Made by a program: the position numbers and the translations under genes. 64,000 bases of DNA from an uncultured Eubacteriales bacterium (GTDB taxonomy: Bacteria; Bacillota; Clostridia; Oscillospirales; Acutalibacteraceae). Positions 53,398-63,096 of the stretch are shown one piece after another. The stretch covers positions 1 to 64,000 of the forward strand of contig CAJTNL010000003.1 of the NCBI GenBank assembly GCA_910577755.1, given 5' to 3'. The notes beneath the pieces were generated by a model. It worked only from the letters and a program-made list of their open reading frames with translations. It searched no databases and was not told the origin of the DNA. Each line of letters starts with the position of its first letter. The stretch's first letter is position 1.

Positions 53398-54363
53398 TCA
53401 TCCCTCTTTTCCATTTTGTTCTGTTGCTACGGTAATATCAACACCATTGCTTATAAAAATGACTGTTCCCACTATATCGGTACGATACGTTTTTACATTA
53501 AACTTGGCTAATCGTTGCAGTACTTCAGGCTTAGGTAAATTGTTGCGGTCAGGTCCCACTGATATAACAGCCATACGAGGATGAACCGCATTTAAAAACT
53601 GCTGTGTTGTAGAAGTAACGCTTCCATGATGCCCTACTTTTAGCACATCTGCTTGCAAACTAATACCGCTTTCCAATAAATCCTGTTCTTCTTCCTTTTC
53701 AGCATCACCCATCATTAAAAAGGAAGTCTCACCATATATTAGCTTCAACACAATGGAATTATTATTCATCATATCAGAAGATTTTAACGGAGCTAATAAC
53801 TCTATTTTTAATTGCTCAATCCAAATTGTCTCCCCCACTACAGCTTTTTCAATCGGCACACCCTGATTTTCAAACACCTCCATAGTTGCCCTATACGCAT
53901 CTGTTTTTGGAATCATTTGTTCGGGCAAATCGGGAATAATCATTTTATCCACCTTATATTGTTCCCCTATTTGTTTTAAACCCAGTAAATGATCATGGTC
54001 CGGATGAGTATTAAATACTATATCTATTGTTTCTACGTTTAATTGCTTCAAATATGCAGCAAGCTTATCGCCTCCGTCTACCGCTCCGCCATCAATCAGT
54101 ATTGTTTTTTGATTACAGAGCGCCACGATTGCATCTGCTTTGCCGACATCTAATATATGTAAAGAAAACGGTGCATTCTTAGCTGTTTGAGAAAAAGGAT
54201 TTAAATCAAACCACTGAAAAATCGTATTCCATTGATTTGCCAATACAAAGCTAATAACCACAAGAACCATAATCCCAGCGCTAAGACAACTGTAAATTAG
54301 CAGTTTTTTCTTACCTTTTACGCATGTATGATCCCCTACAACGCTTCTCTCTTTTTCTCGCAT
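53398..54363 (-). CDS. MBL-fold ComEC/Rec2-like hydrolase, membrane-anchored
   Basis: Metallo-beta-lactamase-fold enzyme with one N-terminal membrane helix (about 20-42 of the chosen start) and the catalytic domain outside. Motifs: LHILDVGKADAIVAL, the zinc motif NTHPDHDHLLG, MMGDAEKEEE and VGHHGSVTST. It resembles the C-terminal domain of ComEC, which may act as a nuclease, but lacks the ComEC channel, so its substrate is unknown. The start is uncertain: ATG 54363 gives 321 residues but has a distant GAAGG; the open frame begins at a TTG at 54414. It is followed by DUF3006 in the same transcript. Confidence 0.85.
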   Translation of the reverse strand: MREKERSVVGDHTCVKGKKKLLIYSCLSAGIMVLVVISFVLANQWNTIFQWFDLNPFSQTAKNAPFSLHILDVGKADAIVALCNQKTILIDGGAVDGGDKLAAYLKQLNVETIDIVFNTHPDHDHLLGLKQIGEQYKVDKMIIPDLPEQMIPKTDAYRATMEVFENQGVPIEKAVVGETIWIEQLKIELLAPLKSSDMMNNNSIVLKLIYGETSFLMMGDAEKEEEQDLLESGISLQADVLKVGHHGSVTSTTQQFLNAVHPRMAVISVGPDRNNLPKPEVLQRLAKFNVKTYRTDIVGTVIFISNGVDITVATEQNGKEG

Positions 54364-54488
54364 ATTGCAATCAAACCTTCTTTCAGCACATTTTTTGGAT
54401 TTACTGGAGCACAACTCCTTTACAGCTTTCCGTCGGTCAAAAGTAGTTTTGTGTTATTTGTGCGTTGCTACGATCTGTAAAACACGTA

Positions 54489-57197
54489 TTATACATAACT
54501 GGACATATTTTCCTCTTCATTGATTGCATCATTCTTTTGCATTGTCATCTCCAGCCATTGCTGATAGCTTAACAAAACCTGTCTGGGTTTTGAGCCTTCA
54601 TGAGGTCCCACAATACCACTTTGTTCCATTTGATCAATCAAACGTCCTGCACGGGCATAACCTAAACGCAAACGTCGTTGCAACAGTGATGTAGAAGCTT
54701 GTCCTGCCTCCACAACACATTTAATCGCCTCGTCCATCATAGGATCTTGATTCAGCGTACTATTTTCCTGTTCATCGTCTTTTGATTTTTCAGCTACAGC
54801 ATTCTTTTCAATACCCTCAATCACGGATTGATCATATTCAAATACTTTGGATTTCTTGACAAAATTGACAACTGATTCAATTTCACGGTCGTCCACATAA
54901 CAACCTTGTACCCGCAACGGTTTTTGCGAGCCCATAGGCGCAAACAGCATATCGCCTCGTCCGAGCAATTTTTCTGCACCGCCCATATCTAAAATGGTAC
55001 GGGAATCTATTTGAGAGGATACAGCAAATGCAATACGGCTAGGGATATTAGCTTTAATAATACCGGTAATAACATCAACTGAAGGCCGCTGTGTAGCAAT
55101 TACGAGGTGCATACCTGCCGCACGTGCCATTTGTGCCAAACGGCAAATGGAATCTTCTACTTCATTGGGTGCTGCCATCATCAAGTCAGCCAGCTCATCA
55201 ATGATAATCACAATTTGTGGCATTTTATGCAGTGTTACACCATCTTCGCGTACAAACTCGCCGCTGTTCCCTACCAGACGGTTAAAAGAACTCAAATCCC
55301 TTACATTATTATCGGCAAACATTTTATAGCGGTTTAGCATTTCTGTTACAGCCCACCCCAAGGCTCCGGAAGCCTTTCTTGGATCAGTTACCACCGGCAC
55401 CAGCAAATGAGGAATCCCATTATAAACCCCAAGTTCCACTACTTTTGGGTCTATCATCAAAAAGCGCACTTCATCAGGACTTGCTTTATAAAGTAAACTG
55501 ATAATCAAAGAATTAATGCAAACAGATTTACCCGAACCGGTAGAGCCTGCAATCAGTAAATGAGGCATCCTTGCAAGATCAGCAACTGTCACCTGACCGG
55601 AAATATCACGTCCCAAAGCTACGGTAAGCCTACTTTTTGCACCGCAAAAACTGTTTGTTTCTATCAAGTCTCGCATACGGACAACATCTACACTTTTATT
55701 AGGTACTTCAATACCAACGGCCGCTTTACCCGGAATAGGCGCTTCAATTCGCACGCCCGAAGCAGCTAAATTCATAGCAATATCATCTGCCAAGTTGGTA
55801 ATTTTACTGATTTTCACGCCTGCTGCCGGCTGCAGTTCATAACGTGTAACGGCAGGCCCGCGGCTAATATCCAATATTTTTGTCTGAACACCAAAACTTT
55901 TCAAAGTTTCTACCAGCAAGTGACCGTTTACCTGCAATTCTTCCGTTACGTTACGGGTATCCATCTTTTGGCTGACCTCTAGCATAGAAACTGGTGGAAA
56001 GCGATATGTATCCTTTTGCTCTATGACTTGATCCTCCACAGAGGTTGATGTATCTTGCGTTGCCTTCTCCACTGCTTTAGCCGCAAACACTGCCGCTTCT
56101 GCCGATACCTCTTTATCAATCTGTTTTGGGCTTTTTCCAGAAGGATTCTGTTTTTCTGTTAAAACACAATCCGATATATCAGCACCAACTTTGACTTTCT
56201 GTTCTGTTTGATCAACACGTACTGCCGGCGGTACTGCCGATTTCTCCGGCTCTAAAGGTACATCTAAAAAATCCAGTTGATGTTGTTTGCTTACTGCTGC
56301 AAAATCCTGCTCCTGAACCGAATTATTTTTAAAACGGAATACTTCCTCAAGATGTTTCAGCTTTTCGCTTTTGTCAGCTGAAACTGGCGTCTTATAATCC
56401 CTTTCATTCATTGCATGCTCATCATCAAGAGCAATATCAATTGCGCCTGTTCCCCGCCCATGAAACTGCTCCTGAGAGTATACCAGCGGTCGCTGCCGTA
56501 CCCTTTGAGAAGTTGATTTGCGTACTGACTTGCGATCTCGAACCTGAGAAATATTAGCTGCAACCTTAGAAGCGGGTCTTATCACAGCATTCATAAGCCC
56601 TGGCAATGTCATGCCTGTTAATACCATAAGCATTACAAATAAAACGATTAATATAATCACTTTAGACCCAGTAAAACCCAAAACTGCAACAATTGGAATA
56701 CCAAATATTCCGCTAAAAATACCTGCACCTGAATTAGCCGCTCCCCGTTCAAAGAGCTTAATCATGCTGGTAGTAAAGGGCAGTTGTTGCTGTTCTTCCG
56801 TAACGGTAAATATATAAACAGTCACACACAAAACAATCACCAATATTACCGTCATGATTATGCGAGACACTGCCCGCGCTTGATTTTTCCCAAAGGCTAT
56901 TACAATTGATATGTAGCAAAGTAAAATCGGCCATGCTAACGACATAATGCCAAATAAACCTAAAAATACATGATGCATCCATGCCCATGCGCTTTCCCCT
57001 TGAATACAAACCAAACAACCAAAAAAAATTGAAGTTGAAAATAATAGCAAACTAATCATTTGATTGCGTTGTTTATAGACCTCTTTATCACGAGGCTGTC
57101 TGGCAGCAGCCCTTGTTTTATCTTGTCCACGCCGACTTTTTTGCGATGTACGCTTTGTTTTTGTCCGCATCGACTTTTTATTTGTATTTTGCGCCAC
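54489..57197 (-). CDS. DNA translocase FtsK/SpoIIIE
   Basis: DNA pump for chromosome segregation at division and, as SpoIIIE, into the forespore. The basic start is followed by four to five membrane helices (about 45-190), a low-complexity charged linker (200-420), then the motor with Walker A GSTGSGKS (about 551-558), Walker B VIIIDELADLMM, and ATQRPSVDVITGIIK, and the C-terminal gamma winged helix (ASTSLLQRRLRLGYARAGRLI). I choose the GTG at 57197 because GAGAGGTGA lies just upstream; ATGs at 57212 and 57260 are alternatives. It follows tepA, as in Bacillus-type clusters. Only one such translocase is in the window, so FtsK versus SpoIIIE cannot be decided. Confidence 0.95.
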   Translation of the reverse strand: MAQNTNKKSMRTKTKRTSQKSRRGQDKTRAAARQPRDKEVYKQRNQMISLLLFSTSIFFGCLVCIQGESAWAWMHHVFLGLFGIMSLAWPILLCYISIVIAFGKNQARAVSRIIMTVILVIVLCVTVYIFTVTEEQQQLPFTTSMIKLFERGAANSGAGIFSGIFGIPIVAVLGFTGSKVIILIVLFVMLMVLTGMTLPGLMNAVIRPASKVAANISQVRDRKSVRKSTSQRVRQRPLVYSQEQFHGRGTGAIDIALDDEHAMNERDYKTPVSADKSEKLKHLEEVFRFKNNSVQEQDFAAVSKQHQLDFLDVPLEPEKSAVPPAVRVDQTEQKVKVGADISDCVLTEKQNPSGKSPKQIDKEVSAEAAVFAAKAVEKATQDTSTSVEDQVIEQKDTYRFPPVSMLEVSQKMDTRNVTEELQVNGHLLVETLKSFGVQTKILDISRGPAVTRYELQPAAGVKISKITNLADDIAMNLAASGVRIEAPIPGKAAVGIEVPNKSVDVVRMRDLIETNSFCGAKSRLTVALGRDISGQVTVADLARMPHLLIAGSTGSGKSVCINSLIISLLYKASPDEVRFLMIDPKVVELGVYNGIPHLLVPVVTDPRKASGALGWAVTEMLNRYKMFADNNVRDLSSFNRLVGNSGEFVREDGVTLHKMPQIVIIIDELADLMMAAPNEVEDSICRLAQMARAAGMHLVIATQRPSVDVITGIIKANIPSRIAFAVSSQIDSRTILDMGGAEKLLGRGDMLFAPMGSQKPLRVQGCYVDDREIESVVNFVKKSKVFEYDQSVIEGIEKNAVAEKSKDDEQENSTLNQDPMMDEAIKCVVEAGQASTSLLQRRLRLGYARAGRLIDQMEQSGIVGPHEGSKPRQVLLSYQQWLEMTMQKNDAINEEENMSSYV

Positions 57198-57278
57198 TGT
57201 CTCACCTCTCATCTTTATATTTATTATGTAAAACGGTAGTCCCATTGGAGTTGTCCCCAACCGGTTTCTACCTAAAAA

Positions 57279-58136
57279 TTATTGTTTGCTGTGCAGTGTT
57301 TCGTTTTCTTCTCTTGATTCAGACGGTTTGTTTTCCGTATGCTCCGCATGACCATGATCCGCTTGATTATTATCTATCATCTCATAAAGAGACTCTAATG
57401 CGTCAGACAAATTGCCTAAACCATCAATAAGACCCTCCTTAACTGCGTCAGCTCCGTCTAAAACTGTACCCACATCCATTACCAGTTCCTCTGTATTCAT
57501 GGCCAACTGATAAAACCGCTCCGACGCCATTTTAGAATGTTTGCATACAAACGTAGTAATACGTTGCTGCATTCTTTGAAAATATTCAAAAGTCTGCGGC
57601 ACACCCAACATCAGGCCATTCATACGCACAGGATGGATCGTCATAGTTGCAGACGGCGCAATAAAAGATTTTTGAGCCGCAACCGCAAGCGGTACTCCAA
57701 TGGAATGTCCCCCTCCCAATACAAGAGACACCGTTGGTTTTTTCATACCGGCAAACAATTCAGCAAGTGCTAGTCCAGCCTCTACGTCTCCACCCACCGT
57801 ATTAAGCAAAATTAACAACCCCTCAATCTCAGGTTCTTCCTCAATTGCTACCAATTGCGGAATAATATGCTCATATTTTGTTGTTTTATTTTGGCTGGGC
57901 AGAATAAAATGACCTTCAATTTGACCAATAATTGTAAGACAATGAATTCTATGCTTACCATTGTTGGTTAAAACAGAACCCATTTGTTGAATTTTTTCAA
58001 GCTGGGTCTCACCATTATTTGAATCGGAATCCCCATTGGCATTACTGTTTTCATCAGCTTGATTCAGCATTTTATTCGTAACGTGATGATCATGATTTTG
58101 CTGTGTTACACTTTGATATTGTTCCACCAAAAACAC
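57279..58136 (-). CDS. tepA: ClpP-fold translocation-enhancing protein TepA
   Basis: A ClpP-like serine protease-fold protein of the TepA/YmfB group. Residues about 65-245 form the fold; LLNTVGGDVEAGLALAEL gives the substrate groove, GGGHSIGVP carries the catalytic serine, and HPVRMNGL the catalytic histidine region. The N-terminal 60 residues are asparagine- and acid-rich and the C-terminal 40 are rich in His, Asp, Glu; both look disordered. In Bacillus tepA is next to spoIIIE, as here, and is linked to protein export or spore function. It starts 40 bases after its promoter region at 58222-58250. Confidence 0.9.
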   Translation of the reverse strand: MFLVEQYQSVTQQNHDHHVTNKMLNQADENSNANGDSDSNNGETQLEKIQQMGSVLTNNGKHRIHCLTIIGQIEGHFILPSQNKTTKYEHIIPQLVAIEEEPEIEGLLILLNTVGGDVEAGLALAELFAGMKKPTVSLVLGGGHSIGVPLAVAAQKSFIAPSATMTIHPVRMNGLMLGVPQTFEYFQRMQQRITTFVCKHSKMASERFYQLAMNTEELVMDVGTVLDGADAVKEGLIDGLGNLSDALESLYEMIDNNQADHGHAEHTENKPSESREENETLHSKQ

Positions 58137-58221
58137 CTCCTACTGACATAGTGTGCCGTAAAAGAGGTGGAATCATACACATAACAGCAAACATTCTCTC
58201 ATTCTGTTGCTTATTTATTTT

Positions 58222-58250
58222 ATTATAACATAAGAGAAATCACTTTGCAA
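58222..58250 (-). promoter_or_regulatory. Sigma-A-like promoter of tepA-ftsK
   Basis: Minus-strand TTGCAA (58245-58250), 17 bases, TATAAT (58222-58227), about 85 bases before the tepA start. Confidence 0.7.
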
Positions 58251-58531
58251 TTTTCGATTCATATACATTTTATCTATTTTTACCATCAATTCAAACGCCG
58301 CTTTTTCGTTAAAATGCTGACGCATCTATTAGCAATATAAGAATCCTGCCATTTATTGACAATTATATCGGAAAATATGTTAGTAAAAACATCACCTCCC
58401 TGTGTAACCATCTGAGAAAACCGCCGCGATTAAGTTGACAAGAAATTCAAAATATTAGATAATAGAAACAATAACTTTAGACGTGAAATGACTATAAAAG
58501 ATAATGGTTTACATATCGAAAGGAGTATATA
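58251..58531. other. Divergent gap between tepA and acn
   Basis: About 280 bases with no gene. It holds the acn promoter (58435-58463). I looked for a Rex operator (TTGTTAA or TTGTGAA half-sites in inverted pairs) and saw none convincing, although rex is in the acn operon. Confidence 0.5.
58435..58463 (+). promoter_or_regulatory. Sigma-A promoter of acn-icd-rex
   Basis: TTGACA (58435-58440), 17 bases, GATAAT (58458-58463), about 65 bases before the acn start. Confidence 0.8.
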
Positions 58532-60466
58532 ATGGGTTATACAATTGCACAAAAAATAATTAAAGCACACCTATTAAGCGGAGAAATGGTTGTTGGAAAC
58601 GATATTGGTTTAAAAATTGATCAAACACTAACACAGGACGCTACCGGCACTATGGCTTACTTAGAATTTGAAGCTATGGGCGTTCCAAGAGTTAAAACAG
58701 AAAAATCAGTTGCCTATATTGACCACAACACACTGCAAACCGGTTTTGAAAATGCAGATGACCATAAATTTATTCAGACCGTTGCAAAAAAGCACGGCAT
58801 TTACTTTTCTCGTCCTGGAAACGGAATTTGTCATCAGGTGCATCTGGAACGTTTCGGTATTCCCGGTAAAACGCTGATTGGTTCCGACAGCCATACGCCA
58901 ACTGGCGGAGGTATTGGTATGTTGGCTATGGGCGCCGGCGGACTTGACGTTGCCGTTGCCATGGGAGGCGGCGCTTATCACATTGCCATGCCAAAAATGA
59001 TACGTATTAACCTAACTGGCAAGCTTGGCGACTGGGTTGCCGCAAAAGACGTCATTTTAGAAGTACTGCGTCTGCTAACCGTAAAAGGCGGTGTAGGTAA
59101 GATTATCGAATACGGCGGCGATGGTGTTGCAACACTCACCGTGCCGGAACGCGCCACCATTACAAACATGGGTGCAGAGCTGGGAGCAACTACTTCTATC
59201 TTCCCTTCTGATAATGTCACACGCAGCTTCTTAAAAGCGCAAAATCGTGAAGCAGATTGGGTAGAACTGAAAGCGGACGAAGACGCAGTATACGATGAAA
59301 TTTATGAAATCAATCTTTCGAATTTGAAACCGCTTGCGGCTTGTCCTCACAGTCCGGACAATATCAAAAACATTGACGAAATCGGTTCTAAAAAAGTTGA
59401 TCAAGTCTGCATTGGATCCTGTACCAACTCCTCTTACTTGGATTTAATGCGTGTTGCCGCAATCTTAAAAGGAAAAACAGTGCATCCCGACGTTAGTCTT
59501 TCTATTGCTCCTGGTTCTAAACAAGTATTCAACATGCTTGCACAAAATGGCGCTTTGGCAGATTTAATCGCTGCTGGCGCTCGCATTCTAGAAAGTGCTT
59601 GCGGTCCTTGCATCGGTATGGGCCAATCTCCAAACTCAAACGGAGTTTCTTTACGCACCTTTAATCGTAACTTTGAAGGTCGCTCCGGTACTGCTAACGG
59701 ACAAGTTTATTTAGTAAGTCCCGAAACCGCCGCTATTTCCGCTTTAACCGGTGTATTTACAAACCCACAAACGATTGGCGAAAAAATAAATATTGCTCAA
59801 CCAGAACACTTTTTGATTAACGACAACATGATTGAACCGCCTGCTCCAGTAGAAGAAATGGATAAAATAGAAGTACTGCGCGGACCAAATATCAAAGAAT
59901 TTCCTACAACCGCTGCTTTGGAAGAAACAATTTGTGCAAAAGCTTTGCTTAAAGTGGGCGATAATATTACAACCGATCATATTATGCCAGCAGGTGCAAA
60001 AATCCTTCCCTATCGTTCCAATATACCTTACCTTTCCAATTTCTGCTTTGCTGTTTGCGACGAAACATTTCCAGAGCGCTGTCGTAAAGAAGGTCCAAGC
60101 ATTATCATTGGCGGCGCTAACTATGGTCAAGGTTCATCCCGTGAGCATGCTGCACTTGTACCCCTATATCTGGGAGTAAAGGCGGTTGTCGCAAAATCTT
60201 TTGCCCGTATTCACTGTGCCAATTTAGCCAATGCCGGTATTTTACCGTTTGTTTTTCAAAACGAAGCCGGTTACGATTCCATTGATCAAATGGACCAATT
60301 GGAACTTCCAAATATTCGCACAGCTATTATAAACAGAGAAAAAGTCATTTTAAAAAATATAACAAAAGGTACTGAAATTCAAGTAGAACCTGTGTTAACA
60401 GAACGTCAGCGAGATCTTGTGTTAGCCGGCGGTTTATTAAACTATACAAGAGAACAGAATCAATAA
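58532..60466 (+). CDS. acn: Aconitate hydratase
   Basis: 4Fe-4S enzyme that interconverts citrate and isocitrate. At 644 residues it is the shorter, mitochondrial-like/AcnA-relative form found in Clostridia. Cluster cysteines are C297 in GSCTNSS and C357, C360 in ACGPCIGMG. Substrate-site blocks include DSHTPTGGGIG and the C-terminal swivelling domain with GQGSSREHAALVP (the catalytic serine motif). An AAAGGAG site precedes the ATG. It leads an operon with icd and rex, giving 2-oxoglutarate for glutamate synthesis. No citrate synthase is in the window. Confidence 0.96.
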   Translation: MGYTIAQKIIKAHLLSGEMVVGNDIGLKIDQTLTQDATGTMAYLEFEAMGVPRVKTEKSVAYIDHNTLQTGFENADDHKFIQTVAKKHGIYFSRPGNGICHQVHLERFGIPGKTLIGSDSHTPTGGGIGMLAMGAGGLDVAVAMGGGAYHIAMPKMIRINLTGKLGDWVAAKDVILEVLRLLTVKGGVGKIIEYGGDGVATLTVPERATITNMGAELGATTSIFPSDNVTRSFLKAQNREADWVELKADEDAVYDEIYEINLSNLKPLAACPHSPDNIKNIDEIGSKKVDQVCIGSCTNSSYLDLMRVAAILKGKTVHPDVSLSIAPGSKQVFNMLAQNGALADLIAAGARILESACGPCIGMGQSPNSNGVSLRTFNRNFEGRSGTANGQVYLVSPETAAISALTGVFTNPQTIGEKINIAQPEHFLINDNMIEPPAPVEEMDKIEVLRGPNIKEFPTTAALEETICAKALLKVGDNITTDHIMPAGAKILPYRSNIPYLSNFCFAVCDETFPERCRKEGPSIIIGGANYGQGSSREHAALVPLYLGVKAVVAKSFARIHCANLANAGILPFVFQNEAGYDSIDQMDQLELPNIRTAIINREKVILKNITKGTEIQVEPVLTERQRDLVLAGGLLNYTREQNQ

Positions 60467-60487
60467 TAATGAAGGAGAATCTCTAAA

Positions 60488-61699
60488 ATGGCAGATAAAA
60501 TTCAAATGAAAACACCTCTCGTTGAAATGGACGGAGACGAAATGACCCGCATTATATGGAAGATGATAAAAGACATCCTGTTAACACCTTATATTGATCT
60601 CAAAACCGAGTACTATGATTTGGGACTTGAACACAGAGAAGCAACAAATGATCAGGTTACAATAGATTCCGCTAATGCCACAAAAAAATACGGCGTTGCG
60701 GTAAAATGCGCTACTATCACACCTAATGCAGATCGCGTAGAGGAATATCATCTTAAGCAAATGTGGAAATCCCCTAACGGCACCATTCGCGCATTATTGG
60801 ATGGAACCGTTTTTCGTACACCAATCGTAGTAAAAGGTATTACACCTTTTATTCCTACATGGACCAAACCAATTACTATTGCCCGTCACGCATACGGCGA
60901 TGTTTATAAAAACACAGAAATGGTAGTAGAGGCAAACAGCAAGGCTGAACTGGTCGTAACAAAAGCCGACGGATCTGAAGTCAAAGAATTGATTCACGAA
61001 TTTCAAACACCAGGTATTTTACAAGGTCTACATAATCTTGATAAAAGCATTGAAAGTTTTGCACGTTCCTGCTTTAACTATGCATTAGATTTAAAACAGG
61101 ATTTGTGGTTTTCTACCAAAGATACGATTTCAAAAAAATATGATCACCGCTTTAAAGACATCTTTTCTGAAATTTTTGAAAAAGAATACAAACAAAAATT
61201 TGAAAGTTTGGGAATTGAGTATTTTTATACGCTAATAGACGACGCTGTAGCCAGAGTAGTACGCTCCAATGGAGGATACATCTGGGCATGTAAAAATTAT
61301 GACGGAGATGTAATGTCTGACATGGTCGCAACTGCATTTGGGAGTCTTGCTATGATGACCTCTGTGCTAGTATCGCCCAGCGGTGTCTACGAGTATGAAG
61401 CCGCCCATGGCACCGTGCAAAGACACTACTATAAGCATCTCAAAGGTGAAAAAACCTCTACCAACTCAATGGCTACCTTATTTGCATGGACAGGCGCCCT
61501 GAGAAAAAGAGGTGAGCTAGATCAAATCCCTAAGCTTGCAGAGTTTGCAAATAAACTTGAACAGGCTTCAATACAAACAATTGAGCAAGGTGTTATGACC
61601 GGTGACTTATACGCTTTATCTTCTTTGGAAAACAAACAAACCGTTGATACCGAAACTTTTTTACAAGAGATTAATAAACGTCTAGTTAAACTTTTATAA
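60488..61699 (+). CDS. icd: NADP-dependent isocitrate dehydrogenase, eukaryote-like type
   Basis: Oxidatively decarboxylates isocitrate to 2-oxoglutarate with NADP. The homodimeric eukaryote-like subgroup is shown by LVEMDGDEMTRIIW, the substrate loop with S95, N97 and R101 (SPNGTIR), ARHAYGDVYK, YDGDVMSDMVATAFGSL, and EAAHGTVQRHY with the NADP-binding histidine and following lysine/arginine. Length 403 matches that group rather than the 416-residue E. coli type. It lies 21 bases after acn and 23 before rex, so all three are likely one transcript. Confidence 0.95.
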   Translation: MADKIQMKTPLVEMDGDEMTRIIWKMIKDILLTPYIDLKTEYYDLGLEHREATNDQVTIDSANATKKYGVAVKCATITPNADRVEEYHLKQMWKSPNGTIRALLDGTVFRTPIVVKGITPFIPTWTKPITIARHAYGDVYKNTEMVVEANSKAELVVTKADGSEVKELIHEFQTPGILQGLHNLDKSIESFARSCFNYALDLKQDLWFSTKDTISKKYDHRFKDIFSEIFEKEYKQKFESLGIEYFYTLIDDAVARVVRSNGGYIWACKNYDGDVMSDMVATAFGSLAMMTSVLVSPSGVYEYEAAHGTVQRHYYKHLKGEKTSTNSMATLFAWTGALRKRGELDQIPKLAEFANKLEQASIQTIEQGVMTGDLYALSSLENKQTVDTETFLQEINKRLVKLL

Positions 61700-61722
61700 A
61701 AAAATGTTGGAGGCGCTCACCT

Positions 61723-62361
61723 ATGGCAAAAAGCAATCATATTTCTATGCCTGTTATTAGAAGATTACCTCGATATTATCGGCATTTAACCACCTTAAAA
61801 AACAAGGGGATCACGCGGATTTCTTCCAAAGAGTTATCTGAACATATGGGGCTTACAGCTTCTCAAATTCGCCAAGATTTGAACTGTTTTGGCGGTTTTG
61901 GACAACAGGGATATGGCTACATGGTCGATCAGCTCCGTACTGAAATAGGTGAAATTATGGGTATTCGAAATTCCTATAAAGCAATTATTCTAGGGGCAGG
62001 TAATTTAGGACATGCGGTTACCGTACATTTATCTTTTGAATTGCAAGGTTTTGTGTTAACGGGTATTTTCGATAACGACCCTCAAAAAATTGGCACAAAG
62101 CTAAACAGCTTCACAATACAAGACGTAAATAAAATTGATGAGTTTTATCAACAAGTTAAACCTGATATGGCTGTTCTGTGCGTACCACAAGAAGCTGTTT
62201 CTACGCTGGTAGATAAACTATATGCATTGGGTATTAAAAACTATTGGAACTTTAGTCATTATGACATTAACCCAAAATATTCAGACGCCATTGTTGAAGC
62301 TGTTCATTTAGGGGATAGCTTAATGACGCTTTGTTATAGAATTTCTGAAAATATGATTTAA
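61723..62361 (+). CDS. rex: Redox-sensing repressor Rex
   Basis: Senses the NADH/NAD ratio and represses fermentation and respiration genes when NADH is low. The N-terminal winged helix (about 8-75) has RLPRYYRHL and SSKELSEHMGLTASQIRQDL, and the Rossmann domain starts at GAGNLGHA (91-98) with FDNDPQKIG and the dimer-arm C-terminal helix. Length 212 is standard. It starts with TTGGAGG. Its place downstream of acn and icd is unusual; rex more often sits near butyrate-pathway, nox or groEL genes. The operon ends in the terminator at 62369-62409. Confidence 0.96.
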   Translation: MAKSNHISMPVIRRLPRYYRHLTTLKNKGITRISSKELSEHMGLTASQIRQDLNCFGGFGQQGYGYMVDQLRTEIGEIMGIRNSYKAIILGAGNLGHAVTVHLSFELQGFVLTGIFDNDPQKIGTKLNSFTIQDVNKIDEFYQQVKPDMAVLCVPQEAVSTLVDKLYALGIKNYWNFSHYDINPKYSDAIVEAVHLGDSLMTLCYRISENMI

Positions 62362-62368
62362 CCCAAGC

Positions 62369-62409
62369 AACAGGGGCAATTGACAAATCACTGCCCCTGT
62401 TTATTTTTT
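62369..62409 (+). terminator. Terminator of acn-icd-rex
   Basis: aacaggggca (62369-62378) pairs with tgcccctgtt (62392-62401) and is followed by a T-rich run. Confidence 0.9.
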
Positions 62410-62510
62410 ATACAACATTTTATACAACGTAAAGTATAAATTTGAGCGCAAAGGCATATATTAATATGTTACAGCACACTTTGAAATAAAATCATGCGGA
62501 GGTAAATTTT

Positions 62511-63071
62511 ATGGGCGGAATTATTGTAGGTAGCATCATCGGTATTTTAGTGCTTATATTAATTATTACAATCATTGTTATGTATAATAACCTAATAAAA
62601 TATTCTGTTAGAGTAGATAACGGATGGTCTCAAATTGATGTACAAATGAAACAACGTTACGACTTAATTCCAAATTTAGTAGAAACAGTAAAAGCCTATG
62701 CAGTACACGAAAAAAACACGTTAAATGAAGTTACAAAATGGCGTGCAGCAGCTATAAATGCAAAAACGCCAGAGGAAATGATACGAAGCAACCAAAAACT
62801 ATCCGGTGCGATTGCAAACATTTTTGCAACTGCAGAAAACTATCCAGATTTAAAAGCAAACCACAATTTTCTGGATTTACAAAGACAACTGAAGGACTTA
62901 GAAGAAAAAATTGCATTTGCACGCCAATTCTATAATGATACGGTTATGAAGTACAATGAGTATATTCGACGTTTTCCATCTAATATCATAGCAAATATTT
63001 TTCATTACAGAGAACGTCAATATTTCGAAATGACCGAAGAGGAGAAAGCCGTGCCAAAAGTACAATTTTAA
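62511..63071 (+). CDS. LemA family protein
   Basis: A 186-residue protein anchored by one N-terminal helix (about residues 3-26) with the rest, a helical bundle, most likely outside the membrane. The family signature is MYNNLIKYSVRVDNGWSQID, then QMKQRYDLIPNLVETVKAYA, and the C-terminal block YNEYIRRFPSNIIANIFH. LemA proteins have no settled function. It starts with GCGGAGG and precedes a DUF2207 gene by 25 bases, a pairing common in Firmicutes, suggesting the two work together at the envelope. Confidence 0.92.
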   Translation: MGGIIVGSIIGILVLILIITIIVMYNNLIKYSVRVDNGWSQIDVQMKQRYDLIPNLVETVKAYAVHEKNTLNEVTKWRAAAINAKTPEEMIRSNQKLSGAIANIFATAENYPDLKANHNFLDLQRQLKDLEEKIAFARQFYNDTVMKYNEYIRRFPSNIIANIFHYRERQYFEMTEEEKAVPKVQF

Positions 63072-63096
63072 GCCTATATATATTTAGGAGAATCAT

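Noticed and set aside
58137..58531. Rex operator upstream of acn
   Set aside because: No paired TTGTTAA or TTGTGAA half-sites with proper spacing were found.
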